A DNA stretch of 64,000 nucleotides, from contig JASKMD010000029.1 of assembly GCA_030144725.1 (NCBI GenBank), positions 5,175,965-5,239,964 of the forward strand, written 5' to 3'. Below the pieces are notes generated by a model, which did not search any database, was not told the DNA's origin, and was given only the letters and a program-made list of their open reading frames with translations. Source of the stretch: Haematococcus lacustris. Taxonomy: Eukaryota > Chlorophyta > Chlorophyceae > Chlamydomonadales > Haematococcaceae. Within the stretch, counting starts at the first letter, position 1, and each line of letters opens with the position of its first letter. Shown here in pieces: positions 34,701-44,043 of the stretch. A program made the position numbers and the translations under genes.

Positions 34701-34835
34701 ATTGTCGCGTGGCACACACTGCGTCGCGTCGTCAGTTAGCTTCGGGGGGACCTAGCCTGTCGTTGAGCGTTGTGGCTTACCGGCTGCACTCTGCGCGGGG
34801 GAGACGGGGCGCTTGCGTTTCCTCTTCGGGGTCAT
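31733..34835 (-). CDS. Fanzor (TnpB-like RNA-guided nuclease), apparently intact
   Basis: Three exons in consistent phase, 34781-34835, 32928-34654 and 31733-32542, give 863 residues. Exon 1 is a nuclear localisation signal (TPKRKRKRP). The middle is an alpha-rich part with little recognisable sequence. The RuvC-like core has Asp at about 476 (HIAVGVDQGVTQ), a LGAGNFSQGG block, Glu at about 660 in VDEFRTSR, and Asp at about 791 in WLDRDTNICLNLQR. The glutamate sits in the alternative position described for Fanzors. Zinc-ribbon cysteines are largely lost: where CxxC is expected the sequence is TSRVSSS, and only Cys 676 and Cys 720 remain in the loop. Residues about 725-785 are a Pro-rich insert. 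The family is known as RNA-guided DNA endonucleases carried by transposons. Activity here is inferred from the intact frame and catalytic residues. No transposase is visible beside it. Confidence 0.85.
32547..32915. repeat. GGGTCA hexamer array filling the Fanzor intron
   Basis: About 60 hexamers with two GGGCCA variants near 32816-32830. The array occupies nearly the whole 385-base intron (32543-32927), leaving only about a dozen bases of splice-site sequence on either side. Frames through it encode poly-(Pro-Asp) or poly-(Gly-Gln), which are artefacts unless the intron is retained. Confidence 0.97.
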
Positions 34836-35026
34836 CTCAGGGAATCAATAACATTATCCAAGCGGAGTGTTGGGATGTGCATCAGGTCGCCACCTAACCG
34901 GAGTGCCGGCAACCGGAGTGGGGCGGAAGTGAGGTCCATTACATATATATCCACTATATTACATTTATACTACATGGTGCTGTTTATAGTCGCCGAGTTT
35001 GGTGGCCGAGTTAGACAGTACAGATT
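34836..35026. promoter_or_regulatory. 5' flank of the intact Fanzor gene, promoter candidate
   Basis: Contains TATCCAAGCGGAGTG and AACCGGAGTGCC blocks shared with 15530-15655, plus an AT-rich stretch (ACATATATATCCACTATATT, 34941-34960) about 110 bases upstream of the ATG in gene orientation, a possible core promoter. Assignment is by position and base composition only. Confidence 0.35.
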
Positions 35027-35064
35027 CTGAGGATAGGGATACAGGACGGCCTGCTCTAAGGGCA

Positions 35065-35240
35065 AGGGCAATGTGCACCATAGTGTGGGGCAGGGGCTGC
35101 TCCTCACGTGTATAAGTGCTTTGGCTGCGCCCTTGTTATGGTGGAGTAGCACTCTCAGGCTGGCATTTTGTGCCCGTGTGAATTGCCTGTGGGTCAGGTA
35201 GCCGCTACAGGGGCTAGGATGGACGGGGAGTTGTAAAAAA
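35065..35240. repeat. Dispersed 180-bp repeat, copy 2
   Basis: Nearly identical to 14776-14956. The very low divergence points to recent spread or gene conversion. Confidence 0.85.
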
Positions 35241-35242
35241 CC

Positions 35243-35259
35243 TGAACCTGTATGTACAG
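35243..35259. repeat. 17-bp direct repeat, right copy
   Basis: Identical to 31513-31529, in the same orientation, with the intact Fanzor gene between the two. Confidence 0.55.
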
Positions 35260-35694
35260 CACAAGGATGTGTAGCTTTGTGGCACTAATGCAGAGCTGGT
35301 GGGGCTTGACACCTGTTGTGTTGGGCCCACGAAAACAAGAAGCAATTGACGATTCGCAAAGCAAGCGATTCGCAGCACAAAGTTAAGCAAGGCAAAAGAA
35401 ATGCAGCGAAACAGACAGCGTAGGCGTTGTCGTAATGCCTCGGACAGTCTACGGCCGAGACGTGTCAGCCGCGCTGAACATCCGCCGCATTGCATCATGC
35501 CATGAGCAAAATGAAACAAACAACTCGATTGCCCCTGACTCAGGCCTGACAAAGGGTATGTGTGTGCGCTAGAGTATGCATAGGGTAGGTTAGGGCTCTA
35601 GCGACTCCTAGGGTTAGGGACCTAGGTTAGGGACACACACCGGTCACTGACTCCTGTGGAGGAGTGTAGGGGCTAGGGATACAGGACGGCATGT

Positions 35695-35822
35695 GAATGC
35701 ATGGATGATATGATAAAGGTCTCGATGTGAATCGCTGATTTCTGCCCGCTCATCAGCACCCGTGTCACCCGCTCATCATGCTCACCCGCTTATCAGCACC
35801 CGTGTCACGCTGCGAAACCATG
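35695..35822. repeat. Dispersed 130-bp repeat, copy 1
   Basis: GTGAATGCATGGATGAT to GCTGCGAAACCAT matches 43873-44002 with two or three differences. It contains internal direct repeats of CTCATCAGCACCCGTGTCAC. Confidence 0.9.
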
Positions 35823-36167
35823 CTGAGGATAGGGATACAGGACGGCCTGCTCTGCTTGGTCAAACCTCCCATGGATGCCTGAAGTACAGCATCGCAGCGC
35901 CCACCATCGTAGAGCTGGTTTTTGCGGGTCTTTGACGGCTGTCACACGTCAACACGAAAGCAAATCCCACTCTATTCAGTGAGACTACAATAGCACATCA
36001 GCGACATAAGCACAGAGAGCGTCTCCACAATCAGAGTCGCATCAGTACTACACCAGGAGTAATCCGCTAATCCGCAGGAGGTGCGTAAAGGCGTGGTTAA
36101 CGAGAACAGGGGCAAGCCAGCTGGGTCTCGGCGCCTTACTGCCCTGTGTGCTTGCGCGCAGTCAAAG

Positions 36168-37440
36168 ATGTCCAGCCGTGCCGCAATCGCTGTGATGGCA
36201 ATCTTTGCCTGCGCCCTCGCCCTCAGCACCGTCGACGCGTCAAGTAAGCCACTACTGACCCATCCAGAAAAGGCCGTGCTGCCCGGCTCGCAAAACCCTG
36301 GCCGTCAGTAATGTCGCGAGTCGGTTGCCGCGACGCGTCCCTGCCAGCACCCTGTTCACGCACTTTCTCATACTGCCCGTACCAGCGCCTGGCCTGTGCG
36401 GCAGCGTACTGCCCATCACCCATCACCCGTCGCCTCTCAGACAACCCTTCAGCACGATAGCCAGGAGCACGCACCTGCAGCCGACGACGTCTCTTCCATC
36501 ACTGCACCGATGGTTGCAGCCGTCCCTCATCGGGGCTGAACTGGTGCTAGGGCACATCGGGCAAGGGTGCGGCGCTGGTCGTGCATGTGTGGTGCTAAGC
36601 TGCCTGGTGTGTGTGCTTGTGTGCTCACGAGTGCCTAACCAGCCGCCCTCCTGCCCCCATGCTCAGGTGGGCGCATGTTGATGCAGTCACCCCCTGCCTC
36701 CCCCAAGGCCGCAGCCAAGGTCCCATGCACGCCCCGCCCACCACCCGCCGCCCCTGCCACCGTCCCCCCGGTGAGTGCCTGGCCCTGCTTCCAGCTTGAA
36801 AGGCATGTGGAGCAGGCTGAGGCATGTGCCAGGGTACAGCCAGCTGCGCCGTTCACAAAACCAGGGTGGGCTACTCACCCCAACCAGCTGCTGTTCAGGC
36901 AATGTGGCAGTTGCTGTTTGCTGGTCTGCTGGGTATTGGCTGGTCTGCTTGGCGCTGACTGGCTGCCCACAGACTCCCCGCGCGGCCCTGGACTCAGCAG
37001 TGCTCAACCTGCGCCTGCCCCTGCCTCCCAACCCGCCCTCCCCGGTAAGCTGCTGCTCAACGCTTGTCTGTTGAATTACCTGCCAAGCTGCTTTGCTTAG
37101 CCAAGTTTACCTGCACAGCTGCCAGCCTGGTATGCTGCAGGTCTGTCAACACTGGTCTGTTGTTGCCACTCACCTTCACCTAGAGCTGACATGTTTCATG
37201 ATCTGTAGATGGCAGAATCCTGCATGTCTGTGCATTGTGCCATAACCACCTTGTTTGCTGGTTCTTCCATGTATTGCACATGCATACCAGCAACCTGCCC
37301 TGCGTGATGAAGCTCGGGGTCTTGCACAAGATGCTGCTGGGCCGGCTGGTGGTGTGGCTGCAGGGCAAGCTCGCCACCGTGCAGCAAGCACTTGCCGCCA
37401 TCTTCGTACCTGCATTGCCCCTGTGCCCTGCGCCCGCACC
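36168..37440 (+). CDS. Small secreted Pro-rich protein, third style
   Basis: Exon 1 (36168-36243) is a signal peptide (AVMAIFACALALSTVDAS) ending in phase 1, as in the other secreted genes of this window. Exons 36667-36770 (SGRMLMQSPPASPKAAAKVP, then RPPPAAPATVPP) and 36973-37044 (TPRAALDSAVLNLRLPLPPN) follow in phase. A later phase-0 exon probably begins at 37364 after CTGCAG (GKLATVQQALAAIF, then PALPLCPAPAPA before GTGGGT at about 37444). Its downstream partner and the stop are not resolved. The Ala/Pro make-up and exon plan resemble the 13-kb gene. The function is unknown, and a wall or extracellular protein is the natural guess. Confidence 0.55.
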
Positions 37441-37459
37441 CGCGGTGGGTGCCTCCACT

Positions 37460-38350
37460 TAGACAAGGCAGCATGCCAGGCATTGGCCAGGGTGCTGAGC
37501 TTGGCATGGCCACGTCTTCCTGCCCTTCCACATGGAGCCACGCTAGCACCAGCACGAAAAACAAGGGAAAGGGGCAGTACCAGGAGGGTTAGCAACAGCA
37601 GCTGCTATGCAGTGTTGGCATGGCACTGGGCACTGGCTGCGTGAGTGGCCTGGTGCAGTGTCTACAAGCTTGCTGCGCGGCTGCTCTTGTTCCTGGTTGC
37701 AGGCAAGCGGGTAGTCTTTATCGCTGGTCGTCATGGAGTGATCACTGGCTCTTCCTTGACAAACTCCTATGCAATGCTGACAACCTAAAGACCTGACCCG
37801 ACCCTGACCCTGGACCTCATCCTGACCCTGAGTTAAGAATAGCGACATGCACCCTGGTTGGACACCATTTACTAAATACATATCATGCGCGTTGTTGCAC
37901 CTTGTGATGAGTTGGTGTATGTTGTAAAGAATGCTGCCATGGAAAGTGAAGCGTACCTCGTGTGCAAGCAATACTACACTGAAGCAGTATTGCATTGCAT
38001 GGCCAGCGCATATCAGCAGGCGCGGCTGTTACAATGATGGGGCAGGGTACGTGTGGATAGACGGGTGGACAGATGGGAGACACAGTGGGAGAAGATAGAA
38101 AACGAGGCTGTAAACAATGATAAGGCAGGGTATGGGTGGATAGATGCCAACCTACAAATGAAGAGCTCAGGAGTAATACTATACGGAGGGCAAAGATGGG
38201 AGGCAAAGATGGGAGGCACAGTGGGAGGCCCAGAAAAATCTAGTCCAAGCCGTAGGTAGAGGCTCCGTTGAGGTCTTCTTATATGTATTCCTAACCCCAA
38301 TGAGGCGTCGTCTATATGATACGCACGTTCTTGTAAGCTCTTGTATGTAA
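37460..38350. other. Intergenic; no supported gene
   Basis: Only short frames without motifs. A few GACCCTGACCC units at 37797-37835 echo the hexamer of the Fanzor intron. The right end meets the terminal sequence of a minus-strand Fanzor copy. Confidence 0.45.
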
Positions 38351-38351
38351 C

Positions 38352-39490
38352 AGACCCCTTGTCCCTCACTAGGGCCCAATTTGAGCCGGACCACCAGGGA
38401 CCACTAGTGGCCACCAGCGGGAATACTAGGAACCACTAGTGGGGAATAGTCGCGCGACTCAAGTGGTGTTATTGGGTTGTGTGGAGTATACCCAGTGCAA
38501 ATGGACATGGTGCATGAGTGCCTTCCACCTACATCATTGCCTGACCCCTAAAGGCTATTGTGTACAGATGGCATGACAAAACATGCGCTAATAAGCTGAT
38601 AACAGCTCAAATGGCGACACATACTACTGTGCCACAACAGGCTGGTGCTGCTGCTGCTGCTGGGCCTTTGGTGGCTTATCTCGCAGCCGCTTGTAGCCCA
38701 AACCAGGGTACTCCTTGCCCTTGGCTGGCAAAGCTCCCTGGTCTGGCCAGTAGCACAGCTCCAGTGGACGCCACCTGCTCCCCCCAATGCGCTGCATGTT
38801 CAGCGCTGCATTGCAGTCCCTGTCCAGCCACCTGCCTGGCTGTGGTGCTGGCTTGGCTTTGGCAGCCTTGCCCCGTGCCTTGCCATTGCCCTTGGTGGGC
38901 TGGGTGGGCTCAGCTGCCTGCTCAGCCTCAATGCGCTTGCTGCGCTTGGCTGGTGGGGGAGTGCTGGGTCGTGGCTCTGAGGCTGCTGCCAGTGTGGCTG
39001 CCTGGCTGCTGCGTGGGGCCTGTGGGGGCTTGCTGGGGGCCACTACAGGGCACCACATCAGGCCCGCACTGGCTGGTCACGCTGCTGGCTCCAGGCTGGG
39101 CGCACCAGGCGCTGTTCCACCTGCCCTGCTGGTGGCTTCCAGTCTGCAGGCCTTGTGGCACTGAGTGTGTTCAGCTCCTCCTCACAGGGCTGCTTGCCAT
39201 TCACTGCTGAGCTGACCCGGCTGGTGCGGTGCTCATCCATAAGCACCTCCCTGCCTCGCCGCTGGCCTGCGCCCCTGGGCCTGCACACCTCCTTGCAGCA
39301 GGCACGCAGCACCGCATCAGCACCTTCACCTCCCCCAGTGCCGATGCCAGCTGCGCCAAAGAACACCACCAGCTGCTTGGCATGATTGTGGCGCTCCATG
39401 GACAACTTAGCCATGTCCTTCTCCAACTGCAGCCATGCATACAAGGCACACACATGGTGGCGCCAAGTACTACAAGCTGCTGCTCCTAGG
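38352..39490 (-). pseudogene. Fanzor copy, last exon and 3' tail only
   Basis: Inverted relative of 26095-27238. It starts inside the shared intron (the matching intron sequence ends near 39490) and reads through the acceptor into LEKDMAKLSMERHNHAKQ, LMDEHRTSRVSSAVNGKQPC and RLVRPAWSQQ. Near 39063 one G is missing from GGGG, shifting the frame. The second frame continues with MWCPVVAPSKPP, a Lys/Arg-rich linker, WLDRDCNAALNMQRIGG and a Gln-rich end at 38627. The 3' tail ends CCCTCACTAGGG near 38355. The RuvC-I half is absent, so it is dead. Confidence 0.85.
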
Positions 39491-40108
39491 TCTCGGCTGT
39501 TACTTCCCGCCCTCTTCTAGGTATTGTTTGCTTAGGGCTGACCTCGTCCATGTCCCCCATGGGGTGTCGACAGCGTGAAAGACATGCTCTTGTGTAAACT
39601 AGGCAGCAGCAGCTATTGACCAGCCCACCACTTACCCTGCCCGTCACCCTTGCCATTGGCACACCCAGCTTCATGACGAAGCGCTTCATGGACCCTTCAT
39701 CGCGCGTTGTGCATCCTGATCTTTTGCCCAGTCCATTGTTTGGTCCAGGTACTCATTCTGCACTGCATTCCAGGTGGGCCACCTGAGGTGGCCAGGATGA
39801 CAGACACATGCCGCTGGATGGTCACAAGGGAGGTGCCAACTGAGCAGGATGCTGCCAGGGGCTGCAGCTGGAGCTGGATGCTGTAACTTTCACAGCACTT
39901 TCACAGCACTTTCGGCTGACTTTCACAGCACATTTGTTTCCCTACTATTACTACAGGGCAGGGACTGTGTTAACTGTAATCCGAACTGTTTGCATGCAGC
40001 AAGCATCCGGCACCAATACCTGATTCACTACCCCAACCCGCTTGCGAAGGCCGGGAAATCTATGTTGGCATGAAACATATGCTTTGATGTAAGCAACAGC
40101 TTCAGCAT

Positions 40109-40400
40109 TGCGCGGTGCACACATGCTACTGTGCTACAGGCTGCTGGGCTTGGGCCTTGGGGGCTCGCTTTCGCAGCTTCTTGAAGCCCAATGCTGGGTA
40201 CTCCTTGCCCTGGGCTGGAAGTCTTCCTTGGTGTGGCCACCTGCACAGCTCCAGTGGGCGCCACTTGCTCTCCCCTGCCCGCTGCCACCCATTTGCCAAG
40301 GTCCCCAGGGGTGGCCTGGGCCAGCCAAGGGCACCACATGAGCCCCCGCACTGGCGCCTCAAACCGCTTGCTCCAGGCTGACCGCAACTGTAGCAGATGG
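40109..40400 (-). pseudogene. Fanzor C-terminal fragment
   Basis: Minus strand gives RSAWSKRFEAPVRGLMWCP in one frame and, after breaks, KWRPLELCRWPHQG and GKEYPALGFKKLRKR in another. The DRDxN catalytic block is deleted between them. 39491-40108 and 40401-41100 contain no gene I can support. Confidence 0.7.
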
Positions 40401-41111
40401 CGACTGTATCAACTATCACTCTTTCACAGCAGCCGGTGGCAACGAATGCAATGGAGGAGGAGTCGACAGCCTGGCTGTATTTGGGCGGGGTTGAGAAGTA
40501 CTAGGCATGTTGAAGAAACTGCTAAGCGACAGCGTGATGTGTGTGATGGGCACCCTCTCTCAACAGTCAGTGACGCACGCGCGTAGCACATTGCATCATC
40601 CCAAGGTGAGGAGGAGCATGGAGCTAACGTATACCGTACACCAATCATCACCACCATCAAGCTACCTGGTAGGCATGGCGTGAGATTCCGCACAAGGGAC
40701 CACGGGCCAGCGAGCGCGATTTGGCTGACCCTCAGGCGCTCCCAACTGTTTAAAAATGACAGGAAACCGACCCCTGGTAGTAGGACGGCTGTAACTCTGC
40801 ACTCGCTGCGCCAAATATAATGCTATCTGGCTCAGTATGTAGCCAACCCAGCCAGCTACCTTTCACCTATACAGAATAATTATCCAGTCAGTAGGCCGTG
40901 CACAGCAAAGCATCAAAGTTAGTAATTCAAACTTGAGCTATTTCGGGGCATGCAGTCATCGCTGCGACCGCCCGCGTCGCTTAGGTTGCTCTACACGAGC
41001 ATGCGCATCGGCAGAAGCAGTCGGATCGGAAAACGGTTGCGGAAATGTGGCACGAAGGCGGTCGGCAGGTGCGGTTGGGAGAGGTGGCCGCTACAGCCCC
41101 TGTTGCGCACT

Positions 41112-41116
41112 TTACA
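41112..41116 (-). terminator. TGTAA polyadenylation signal
   Basis: TGTAA on the minus strand about 40 bases after the stop codon of the coiled-coil gene. TGTAA is the usual poly(A) signal of volvocalean green algae. Confidence 0.55.
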
Positions 41117-41155
41117 ACCTGAGTTGGCGCTAGGGGGCTGTCTAGGTCTCGTGGA

Positions 41156-43046
41156 TCACCGCTTGCGCTTGGCAGGTGTCTTGGGCAGCCCCAACCCAGC
41201 AGGTGTGGTACGCTTGCGGAGCGTGCAGCCAGGAGCCGGCGCTTGAGCCATAGCAACCTGCTCCTCGGTGGCGATTGTAGCTAGCATATACATGTGGCCG
41301 AAATCAGGTGATGCAGGCGGCCCTTTGCCCCACGAGCTCCGGCCCTGCTGCTGGAGTGGCTGCTGTGGGGGTGGCTGTGGGGGCGGGGGTGGCTGTGGGG
41401 GGGGCACACCAGCTGGCACAACTCTGCTGCACCCTGCTGCTGTTGCTGCTGCTGCCACCCGCTGTTGGCTTGCATGGTCCCCCACATTCACCACAACCCC
41501 CCCTACACTGCAAGCAGCTGCTGTGGCTTTGCGTGCGGCTGTGGCTGGTGCCCTGGCTACATTCACTCATCCCTCACTTATCCGCCACCTCCCAGACCAC
41601 TTACCCAGCCCAGCCCAGCCCAGCCCAGCCCAGCCCAGCCCAGCCCAGCTCTCGGCACATGCCCAGCCCAGCCCAGCCCAGCCCAGCCCAGCCCAGCCCA
41701 GCCCAGCCCAGCCCAGCCCAGCCCAGCCCAGCCCAGCCCAGCCCAGCCCAGCCCAGCCCAGCCCAGCCCAGCCCAGCCCAGCCCAGCCCAGCCCAGCCCA
41801 GCCCAGCCCAGCCCAGCCCAGCCCAGCCCAGCCCAGCCCAGCCCAGCCCAGCCCAGCCCAGCCCAGCCCAGCCCAGCCCAGCCCAGCCCAGCCCAGCCCA
41901 GCCCAGCCCAGCCCAGCCCAGCCCAGCCCAGCCCAGCCCAGCCCAGCCCAGCCCAGCCCAGCCCAGCCCAGCCCAGCCCAGCCCAGCCCAGCCCAGCCCA
42001 GCCCAGCCCAGCCCAGCCCAGCCCAGCCCAGCCCAGCCCAGCCCAGCCCAGCCCAGCCCAGCCCAGCCCAGCCCAGCCCAGCCCAGCCCAGCCCAGCCCA
42101 GCCCAGCCCAGCCCAGCCCAGCCCAGCCCAGCCCAGCCCAGCCCAGCCCAGCCCAGCCCAGCCCAGCCCAGCCCAGCCCAGCCCAGCCCAGCCCAGCCCA
42201 GCCCAGCCCAGCCCAGCCCAGCCCAGCCCAGCCCAGCCCAGCCCAGCCCAGCCCAGCCTCACCAAGGGTCTTGCTTTTCAGGTACTTGGCTACCACGCGC
42301 AACTGCCGCCCCACAGTGGTGCTCTGCCCAGGTCGGTATGGGTTGGGCACCTGGCACTGCTCATTCACGAACAGCTCTCGGCACATGCCCAGCTTGCGGC
42401 GGCTGACCTGTGTCTGCAGCACCAGCCTGGCTGTGCTGAGGTAGTGTTGTGCAAGGTAGGCAGCTGTCCTGGCTGCAGGCTTCCCACGGCGCCCCACTTG
42501 CGTGGGAATGAAGTTGGCTGTCAACACGGGTGGGTCAGGAGTCGGGCAGGGCTGCTGGGCTGCAGTGCCTGACGGGATGCCATAGCCACCCTCAGCACAC
42601 CGCTGCAGCACCTCTGGTGACACCCGGTGCCGCATCAGGATGTTCATTAGCTGCCGCTGATGCCGGGTGAGCCGGGGGCCGCGTTGACGGCAGCGGCGGA
42701 CGTTGCGTATCGCAAGGGACAGCCGGCGCTTGTCTTGCTCCAGCAGCTGGATTGCATGGGTGCGCTCCTCAGCCAGCTGCTCCAATGACACATTCTCACC
42801 CTGCACCTCTTGGTGTGCTGCCTGCAGCTGCTCCATGTCTGCCTGCAGCAGCTGATAATCTGCCACCGCATCACCGAGCTGCTGGTGGAGCTGCTCAACC
42901 TGTGCCCGCAATTTCATGGCCTCCACCTGTGCCTTGTTCCTTTGAGCTTTCAAACCATTGGGGCAGCACTCAAATCCTGCCTTGGGTGAGGCATTCAGCT
43001 CTTGCAGGGATTGGCGCCGCGTCTTGCTAGGCCTCTTACCCCCCAT
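41156..43046 (-). CDS. Unknown coiled-coil protein with C-terminal NLS
   Basis: Two exons, 42263-43046 and 41156-41556, joined phase 1 to phase 1, give 394 residues. The start is [13 protein letters not shown], basic. Residues about 35-125 form a heptad-rich coiled coil ([20 protein letters not shown], then [20 protein letters not shown]). About 125-260 is a basic, probably folded part ([40 protein letters not shown]). The last exon is Pro/Gln-rich and ends PKTPAKRKR before TGA, a classic nuclear signal. A TGTAA signal follows. I do not recognise the family. A chromatin or transposon-accessory role is possible, given the nuclear signal and the Fanzor debris close by. The intron is a CCCAG pentamer array. 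Confidence 0.7.
41600..42257. repeat. CCCAG (CTGGG) pentamer array in the coiled-coil gene intron
   Basis: Two blocks of pure CCCAG pentamers (about 41604-41650 and 41664-42257) are separated by a piece of foreign sequence (CTCTCGGCACATG) that is a copy of exon 1. Frames through the array (AQPSP; GLGWA) are artefacts. Confidence 0.95.
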
Positions 43047-43059
43047 GGTGGCTGCAAGG

Positions 43060-43250
43060 GCTGGGGGTTAGGTTTGGAGGGGTAGGGCTGGGAGGGTTTG
43101 GGCTGGGAGGGGGTGGGCTGTAAGTGGTTGGGCTGTGAAGGGGTGGGCTGGGAGAGGGGGGGCCTGGGAGGGGGGGGGGGGGGCCTGGGAGGGTGTGGGC
43201 TGGGAGGGGTGGGCTGGGAGGGGGTGGGCTGGGAGGGGGTGGGCAGGCTC
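43060..43250. repeat. GGGTGGGCTGGGAG-type G-rich minisatellite
   Basis: Imperfect units around GGGTGGGCTGGGAGG start some 20 bases upstream of the coiled-coil gene's ATG, in its promoter or leader. The G-runs could form quadruplexes. Confidence 0.85.
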
Positions 43251-43872
43251 AATGAGGTCGATGCATACCATGTGCCTAGTGAACATGATGTAACTTTGAA
43301 AGTGTCAAACGGATTAAGGCCTGGGCTGTTTGATGCGCGGTTTGTTTCAAGAGATCCGCCAATGAGTCAAGAACAAACATTACGTATCGCTTTTTCTATG
43401 GGTGCAGCGGGTGCAACACAGTGGAGGACACAGTGGAGGAGGGGGGGGTGTAAGCCGGTGATACCTTAGCGTGCGCCGACCCAAATGGTGTGTTCGGCGA
43501 AAGCGAATACGCCCAGATGTTTAAATCACCCCGTCAAGGTGCCCTGCACGCCCGGCAGACATTGCGTTGGGTGTCGGCCGGACATTCCATTTGTGCACAA
43601 TCAGCTCACTACGCTAGGTAGATGGGGTCACAGCGATGTGGCTCACCGTGCCAAGGAGACCCGTCTCGCCGATGTGATTTGTTCGCGGGCACCTGTAGTA
43701 CACGAGCAAAGACTCCAATGGACTGCGCTGATGGTCAGATTTCGCGCATTGACGTGCAGCTACCGATGTGACACACGCTATCGAAAAAGATGCAGTATTG
43801 AGAGAGTACTTGCATGCATTTTACCAACCCCATGTTGGGAGCGCCTGACTGACCCTTAACACAGGATTTCCA

Positions 43873-44002
43873 TGTGAATGCATGGATGATGTGATAAAGG
43901 TCTCGATGTGAATCGCTGATTTCTGCCCGCTCATCAGCACCCGTGTCACCCGCTCATCATGCTCACCCGCTCATCAGCACCCGTGTCACGCTGCGAAACC
44001 AT
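43873..44002. repeat. Dispersed 130-bp repeat, copy 2
   Basis: Matches 35695-35822. It ends about 40 bases before the first recognisable codons of the Rieske gene. 43260-43872 upstream shows no gene. Confidence 0.9.
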
Positions 44003-44043
44003 TGGGAGGCGCAACCTCAACGTATGCTGCGCTTGGACAAAAG

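Larger units (their letters stand above)
35027..35853. mobile_element. Element bounded by 31-bp direct repeat
   Basis: CTGAGGATAGGGATACAGGA followed by CGGCCTGCTCT occurs at 35027-35057 and again at 35823-35853. Between them lie the 180-bp dispersed repeat (35065-35240), the right copy of the 17-bp repeat (35243-35259), a block at 35330-35440 matching the reverse complement of 61390-61450, a block at 35490-35690 matching the reverse complement of 60635-60830, and the 130-bp repeat at 35695-35822. Compared with the 60.6-61.5 kb copy it lacks the ORF, so it looks like a deletion derivative of a longer element. Confidence 0.6.

Noticed and set aside
41268..42572. AQPSP-repeat ORFs and the GLGWA continuation of the coiled-coil frame
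   Set aside because: The CCCAG array is better explained as an intron: donor GTGAGG at 42262 and the acceptor before 41556 join in phase and lead to a nuclear signal and stop.
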